A stretch of DNA of 64,000 bases, taken from contig NZ_JAGGPA010000003.1 of the NCBI RefSeq assembly GCF_018614035.1, forward strand, positions 62,001-126,000, in the 5' to 3' direction. A program made the position numbers and the translations under genes. Positions 59,790-64,000 of the stretch are shown here, piece by piece; position 1 is the first letter of the stretch; every line of letters starts with the position of its first letter. This stretch comes from Streptomyces sp. ISL-96. GTDB lineage: Bacteria; Actinomycetota; Actinomycetes; Streptomycetales; Streptomycetaceae. The notes under the pieces are model-generated. The model made no database searches. It was given only the letters and a program-made list of their open reading frames with translations, and had not been told where the DNA came from.

Positions 59790-60887
59790 TCAGTGCAGTG
59801 AGTGCGGCTGCGGCGAGGCTCCGACAGTGGCGGACGGCTCGACGGTCGGGGAGGGCGGCAGGGTGTAGGAGATGGGCGGCACAGCGTGGCGGCTCCCGCC
59901 GGGCGCGTCGTCTTGGGTCCCGTCGCTCCCGTCGCCCTTGTCGCCGCCCTCGTCGCCGCCGTTGCCGCGGCCGTCGCCGTCGCCGTTTCCGCCGCCGCTG
60001 CTGCTGCCTTCGCCTTCGCCGCCGCCTTGTTTGCCCCCGGTCCCGTTCCCCTTCGCGGAGCCGTCCAGCACGCGGTCGCAGAAGCGGTCCACCCGGTCGG
60101 CGCCGTTGGCGGCCGCCTCCAGGCGTCGCTCACGGTCGGGGGTGAGGGTGCCGGCGCGGTAGTCCTGGCACGCCTTGCCCGTCTTGCGGTACCAGTCGCC
60201 GGAACCGGTGCCGGAACCGTCGCCCGGTGCCGTTCCCGGTGAGTCGTCGCCGGTCCAGCCCGGGTAGGTGGGGAGCAGGCCGGTGTCCGACCCCGGCGAG
60301 GACTCGTGCGTACCGCCGGTTTCGCCTTCGCCGGCCCCGTCGCCGGACGTCTCGACGTCGCCGCCGGGAGTGCCGGTGGCGCCCGGCTTGGGCTCGCCGG
60401 TGGCGCCCGGTTCACCCGTGGCGGTCCCGGAGGTGAGCGGCTGGGGCGTCGCGGCCGCGGACACGGAGGACGCGGGCGCGGGGTCGGCGCCGCGTCCGAA
60501 AGGGCCCGGCAGTACGCCCGTGCCCGCCGCCACCGCGACGCCGCCGAGCGCGACACCGGCGAGCGCCCCGGCCAGCCCGAGGCGTACGGGACGTGCCCAG
60601 CGCACGGGTACGGAGACCTTGCGTCCGAGACGTACCGCGGAAACGGAAACGGAAGCGGAAAAGGTGTCGGGGGCCGCGGCCCTGGCCTTGCGGAAAGCCG
60701 CCAGCGCGGCCGCCTCGCCAGGGAGTTCGCCCGCCTCGTGGCAACCGGCCCGCGCCACACCGTCGAGGGCGGCGGAGAGGCGCTCGGCCTGGGCGCGGGC
60801 GTGGTCGCCGACAGGCCCGACGGGTTCTCCGCGCAGCAATCGCTCCGCCGTGTCCTTGTCGAGCCACTCGTAACGCTCGTCGGCCAT
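59790..60887 (-). CDS. Single-pass membrane protein coupled to ECF sigma gene, module 1
   Basis: A 365-residue protein. A cytosolic part of about 105 residues (with AERLLRGEPVGP and LSAALDGVARAGCHEAGELP) precedes one membrane helix (LGLAGALAGVALGGVAVAAG). An outer Ser/Gly/Pro-rich linker leads to a small domain with two cysteines (KACQDYRAGTLTPDRERRLE and RVDRFCDRVLDG) and a low-complexity tail. It lacks the zinc-binding HxxxCxxC of usual anti-sigma factors, yet its ATG shares a base with the sigma stop. A paralogous layout exists at 61926. It may control the sigma factor from the membrane. Confidence 0.78.
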   Translation of the reverse strand: MADERYEWLDKDTAERLLRGEPVGPVGDHARAQAERLSAALDGVARAGCHEAGELPGEAAALAAFRKARAAAPDTFSASVSVSAVRLGRKVSVPVRWARPVRLGLAGALAGVALGGVAVAAGTGVLPGPFGRGADPAPASSVSAAATPQPLTSGTATGEPGATGEPKPGATGTPGGDVETSGDGAGEGETGGTHESSPGSDTGLLPTYPGWTGDDSPGTAPGDGSGTGSGDWYRKTGKACQDYRAGTLTPDRERRLEAAANGADRVDRFCDRVLDGSAKGNGTGGKQGGGEGEGSSSGGGNGDGDGRGNGGDEGGDKGDGSDGTQDDAPGGSRHAVPPISYTLPPSPTVEPSATVGASPQPHSLH

Positions 60888-61666
60888 CACATGTCCCTCT
60901 GCGTCCGCACGCCGGAATGCGTCACACCGGCGGACGTCGCCCGGCCCGGTCGCGGGCCTCGCTGGGGCGGTACGGCGCCGAGTTCCGGCCTTCCACCGGG
61001 CAGGCCCGCCGACGTACCGCTACTGCTGCTGTCACTGTCTTCCCCCCCGCCGAAACCCCCGGCGCCGTACGGACCGCCGTCCGCCGCGTTCAGCAGCTCG
61101 GCCAGCCGCTTCAGCCCGCGGTGGGCAGCGGTCCGTACGGCGCCGGGGCGCTTGCCCAGGGTCTCGGCGGCGCTCTTGGCGTCGAGCCCGACGACGACGC
61201 GCAGGACGACGGCCTCGGCCTGGTCCTGCGGGAGCTGGGCGATGAGCGCGAGGGTGTCGCCGGTGGCGAGGGCTTCCATCGCCTCGTCGGCGGTGTCGCA
61301 GGCGCCGGGCTTGGCGGCGAGTTCCGTCTCGTCGCCGCCTACGGCCGGGCGGCGGCCGCGCATCCGGATGTGATCCAGGGCACGGTTGCGCGCTATGCGC
61401 GCGGCCCAGCCCCTGAACCGGTCGGCGTCGCCGCTGAACCGGTCGAGGTCACGGGCTATCTGGAGCCACGACTCGGAGGCGACATCCTCTGCCTCCGGGT
61501 CGCCGACCAGCGTTCGTATGTAGCCCAACAGCCGCGGGTGCACGGCGCGGTACACAGTACGGAAGGCATTCTCGTCCCCGTCCTGTGCCGCGAGCACCGC
61601 GGCGGTCAGCTCCGCGTCGTCCCCCAGCACTCCCTCAACCTGTCCCAAGTCGCAGCTGGTCACCAC
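60887..61666 (-). CDS. ECF RNA polymerase sigma factor, module 1
   Basis: A 259-residue ECF sigma factor. Region 2: VYRAVHPRLLGYIRTLVGDP with EDVASESWLQIARDL and FRGWAARIARNRALDHIRMR. Region 4: LIAQLPQDQAEAVVLRVVVG with SAAETLGKRPGAVRTAAHRG. A disordered Gly/Ser-rich tail of about 70 residues follows. GTG start at 61666. The membrane protein downstream overlaps by one base. Close relative of the sigma gene at 62940. Confidence 0.93.
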   Translation of the reverse strand: MVTSCDLGQVEGVLGDDAELTAAVLAAQDGDENAFRTVYRAVHPRLLGYIRTLVGDPEAEDVASESWLQIARDLDRFSGDADRFRGWAARIARNRALDHIRMRGRRPAVGGDETELAAKPGACDTADEAMEALATGDTLALIAQLPQDQAEAVVLRVVVGLDAKSAAETLGKRPGAVRTAAHRGLKRLAELLNAADGGPYGAGGFGGGEDSDSSSSGTSAGLPGGRPELGAVPPQRGPRPGRATSAGVTHSGVRTQRDM

Positions 61667-61925
61667 TGCCGCGCAGCCCCGCGCGAGTCAGCACGCTACG
61701 ACGTTCGAAGGGGTCCCGTCCACGTCTTGCACAACGGGCGACTGATCGCTGACAGAGAGCGGTGTGACAGAAAACGCATCCACGGCGCTGAGAGTAGTAC
61801 GGGCCGCCGCACGGTCCGCGGACGGCGACCGGGGCCTCTCCTGTGGGGGGTGGCGGCCCCGGTCGTCCTTCCAGGACCTGCGGCGGCCCTATCTTCCGAA
61901 GCTTCCTGACGGCCCGTGACGTCTT

Positions 61926-62888
61926 TCACGGCTTCCCGGATTCGCTTTCGCCGCTCTCGCCGCTCTCGCCGTTGCCCTCGGTGCCGTTCGCGCTCTGACG
62001 GCCGTCGTTGCCGTCTTCTTCGCTGTCGGCGGGCTGCGTGGGATCCGCGGCGGGATTCCCCGGATCCGCAGGATCCGCGGCCGCGTCGCCGTCCGGCTTC
62101 GCCGGGGGCTCCTCCGGCGTCCCGGGCGCCGCGCCCGGCTTCGAGGCCTTCAAGCCCTTGGGCGCCTTCGTGGAGCCCTTGCCGCCGGTACCCGCGCCCG
62201 GCCCCGGCTGCCGCTTCTCGGCCGCCAGCACGCCCTCGCAGTACGCCTCCACCGTCAGCCCGGCGTCCTCGGCGTCCGCCGTCAGCTGCTCGGAAGCCGC
62301 ACCGCGGCCGGAGGCCGAGCGACCGTGGGACACCAGGTACGCGACGCAGTTCGCGACGTCGTTCCGCGCCCGTGCCGGGCGCGGCGGCCCCGAGCGGGTG
62401 ACGTCGGCCGAAGGAAGGCGCGCCGCGCCCTCCTCTGCCGCACCTGCCGCGCTGCCCCGCGCCGCGCCGGGGGTGGCCTGGGCACTGCTGTGGGTCCCGG
62501 TCGCCACAGCGGCGGCCCCGCCGCCGCCCGAACCACCGTCGCCGATCCCGAACGGCGCCGGGATCGCTCCCGTGCCGGCCGCGAGCGCCACCCCGCCCAG
62601 CGTCACCGTGGCCGCGGCCGAGGCGAACGCCGCCCTGACGGGCAGCACGCCGCGCCACCGCCGGGACGGCCGCCAGTCGTCGCGCCTGCGCGCCTGCCAC
62701 CAGCGCTCCGGGCCGGCGTGCACGCCGGAGTCGCGCGCCTCCCGGTACGCGGCGAGCGCCGCCTGCGCGTCCGCCTCGCCGGGGCGAGGCGCGGATCGGC
62801 GTACGGCGGCCAGCAACGCCTCGACCTCAGGCGTGACCGCCTCCTCACCCACCGCTTCCCATTTCCCGGCCCCGGCCCGCTGTCGCAT
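61926..62888 (-). CDS. Single-pass membrane protein coupled to ECF sigma gene, module 2
   Basis: A 320-residue protein with the same layout as module 1: a cytosolic part of about 75 residues (VEALLAAVRRSAPRPGEADA), one membrane helix (FASAAATVTLGGVALAAGTG) and an outer domain with two cysteines (NDVANCVAYLVSHGRSA and LTVEAYCEGVLAAEK). A long acidic repetitive tail (GNGESGESGESESGKP) ends the protein. ATG at 62888 has GGAG upstream; ATG 62915 is an alternative. It follows its sigma gene by about 50 bp. Confidence 0.76.
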   Translation of the reverse strand: MRQRAGAGKWEAVGEEAVTPEVEALLAAVRRSAPRPGEADAQAALAAYREARDSGVHAGPERWWQARRRDDWRPSRRWRGVLPVRAAFASAAATVTLGGVALAAGTGAIPAPFGIGDGGSGGGGAAAVATGTHSSAQATPGAARGSAAGAAEEGAARLPSADVTRSGPPRPARARNDVANCVAYLVSHGRSASGRGAASEQLTADAEDAGLTVEAYCEGVLAAEKRQPGPGAGTGGKGSTKAPKGLKASKPGAAPGTPEEPPAKPDGDAAADPADPGNPAADPTQPADSEEDGNDGRQSANGTEGNGESGESGESESGKP

Positions 62889-62908
62889 CCGCGCCCGTCT
62901 CCGTACCC

Positions 62909-62950
62909 GTCTCATGTGTCACGTCTCATGCGTCACGTCTCATGTCTCAT
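62909..62950. repeat. 14-bp tandem repeat at the sigma / membrane-protein junction
   Basis: GTCTCATGYGTCAC occurs twice in full (62909-62922, 62923-62936) and once in part (62937-62950). It spans the sigma stop codon (62940-62942) and the start region of the membrane-protein gene. Each unit holds a minus-strand ATG in a different frame, since 14 is not a multiple of three. Confidence 0.8.
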
Positions 62951-63611
62951 CTCTCAGCGTGCGCGGCGCCGCAGACGTCACAACGCCCGTCCGGCTCCCC
63001 GCGGCCAGCTGCTCGGCCAGCCGCTTGAGCCCGCGGTACGCGGAGGTCCGTACCGACCCGCTGCGCTTGCCCAGCACCCGGGCCGCCGCGGGCCCGTCGA
63101 GCCCGACGACGACGCGCAGCAGCACCGCCTCCGCCTGCTCGCGCGGCAGCGTGGCGATCAATTCCAGCGCCTGACCGGTCGACAGCGCTTCGAGCGCGTC
63201 GTCGGCGGTGTCCTGCCGGCCTGGCAGGTCCAGTACGTCCTGCTCGATCAGCGAGGTAAGGGGTCTTCGCTTCCGCTTGCGCAGGTGGTCCAGTGCGCGG
63301 TGGCGGGCGATCGTCGCCGTCCAGCCGCGGAACCCCGCCCCGTCGCCGCGGAATCGCCCCAGGTCCCGGGCGATCTCCAGCCACGCCTCGGACGTCACGT
63401 CCTCGGCGTCTTCCCCCACCACCCCCCGCACGTATCCGAGCAGCCCTGGATGCACGAGCCGGTACGCCGCAGCGAACCCGCTCTCGTCCCCCTGCTGGGC
63501 CCGCTCGACGGCAGCACCCAGCTCCGCGTCGTACGCCTGTGTACGACGCCGCTCCCCGCCCCTGACCACACGACCCTCTTCGTACGACTCGGCACTGGTC
63601 ACCGTGCCCAT
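62940..63611 (-). CDS. ECF RNA polymerase sigma factor, module 2
   Basis: A 223-residue ECF sigma factor closely related to module 1. Region 2: AYRLVHPGLLGYVRGVVGED, DVTSEAWLEIARDLGRF and FRGWTATIARHRALDHLRKR. Region 4: LIATLPREQAEAVLLRVVVG with AAARVLGKRSGSVRTSAYRG. ATG at 63611 with AGGGGGC upstream is preferred over ATG 63656. It presumably drives its own operon and that of its membrane partner in response to an envelope signal. Confidence 0.93.
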   Translation of the reverse strand: MGTVTSAESYEEGRVVRGGERRRTQAYDAELGAAVERAQQGDESGFAAAYRLVHPGLLGYVRGVVGEDAEDVTSEAWLEIARDLGRFRGDGAGFRGWTATIARHRALDHLRKRKRRPLTSLIEQDVLDLPGRQDTADDALEALSTGQALELIATLPREQAEAVLLRVVVGLDGPAAARVLGKRSGSVRTSAYRGLKRLAEQLAAGSRTGVVTSAAPRTLRDET

Positions 63612-63714
63612 GCCCCCTGGGAGCCAGGCCCCCCATTGCTCTGCGCCGGGAGCCACAGAAACGTCACAGCGTCTTCGCCGCGCCCGGCTCAGACTTCCAT
63701 CAGAAGGTCACCCA

Positions 63715-64000
63715 TCACGCCTCGCAGACGGCCTTGCGAGCCCGGCCGTGAAGCAGCAGGTAGAACCGCTGCACCGACTCCTCGGAACCGGCCTCGAACC
63801 GGTTGACGACCTTCCCGAGCGGGTTCCACACCCGCCCGTCGGGCATCCGCACCCCGACCGACTGCCGGAACAGCTCACGCTGTTCGTCCCCGAAGTCGAC
63901 CCAACGCCCGCCCGCCCTGCGGACGATGACCTCACCGGTGTACGCCCCGAGCCCGCGCAGCACCGCGTCGATCTGCGCACGCTCGGGCGCGTTGCGCCGC
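63715..64000 (-). CDS. Unrecognised protein, C-terminal part (5' end outside window)
   Basis: The minus-strand frame is open from the window edge to a TGA at 63715, about 94 residues. The visible part (ELFRQSVGVRMPDGRVWNPL, GKVVNRFEAGSEESVQRFYL, LLHGRARKAVCEA) looks like a compact cytosolic domain with no signal or membrane segment. I do not recognise a family. The gene is on the same strand as the sigma genes, 103 bp upstream of module 2. Confidence 0.6.
   Translation of the reverse strand, partial: RRNAPERAQIDAVLRGLGAYTGEVIVRRAGGRWVDFGDEQRELFRQSVGVRMPDGRVWNPLGKVVNRFEAGSEESVQRFYLLLHGRARKAVCEA

Noticed and set aside
62909..62950. 14-bp repeats as CRISPR or origin iterons
   Set aside because: Only two full units with no spacers and no replication or cas genes nearby.

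Overview
The window is high-GC actinobacterial DNA and almost certainly comes from a Streptomyces chromosome. It has a short chaplin, a melC1/melC2 tyrosinase pair, ECF sigma factors, GTG and TTG starts, and many operons joined by ATGA or GTGA stop/start overlaps. It reads as a core-to-accessory mosaic carrying three transposase-bearing elements and one short deletion derivative.

Left part (1-17.2 kb). The 3' end of an ECF sigma gene with a SnoaL-like tail is followed by a small membrane-protein gene split by an ISAs1-type element. Both the 8-bp target duplication and the original reading frame can be recovered. Next come a chaplin, the tyrosinase pair, a small secreted protein, a cytochrome P450 and a secreted GH26-like hydrolase. 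A tightly coupled minus-strand operon (16865 down to 7334) encodes exopolysaccharide assembly: a GT4 glycosyltransferase, a polyprenyl glycosylphosphotransferase, an O-antigen-ligase/Wzy-like protein, a MurJ/Wzx-like flippase, a polysaccharide deacetylase, a second GT4, a Wzz-like chain-length protein and a GNAT/FemAB-like transferase.

Middle (17.2-28.5 kb). A GNAT-aminotransferase fusion is translationally coupled to a CdsA-like cytidylyltransferase and followed by a STAS protein. Then comes a nucleoside salvage block: thymidine phosphorylase, cytidine deaminase, two BMP-type ABC permeases, an ATPase and a BMP lipoprotein. Two copies of a CTACGCGCGT dyad suggest joint control. An M20 amidohydrolase closes the block.

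Nonulosonic-acid wall-polymer region (28.7-43.2 kb). It holds NeuB, a NeuA-HAD fusion, a DUF6716 glycosyltransferase, GT2, two polysialyltransferase-like proteins, an acyltransferase, a GT8-TPR-pyruvyltransferase fusion and a GT29-like sialyltransferase-fold protein. Wall teichulosonic acids containing Kdn are known in Streptomyces, so this is the likely product class. An IS607 element with TnpA, TnpB and a probable omega-RNA sits inside the neu operon.

Accessory island (43.2-53.5 kb). Small secreted proteins predominate: a paralogous pair, a putative BECR-type nuclease next to a possible immunity gene, a ricin-type lectin and an FN3-like protein. With them are a stand-alone LuxR-type regulator, a DUF6461 gene between inverted repeats, an IS5-type transposase and a 307-bp deletion derivative. 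A repeated intergenic dyad, GGGCANTGCCC, occurs near many of these genes.

Right part (53.7-64 kb). Core-like genes return: a phosphotransferase, MarR, a LeuE exporter, Uma2, an acyl-CoA mutase large subunit and an L,D-transpeptidase. Two paralogous modules follow, each an ECF sigma gene followed by a membrane-protein gene, and a partial gene runs off the end.
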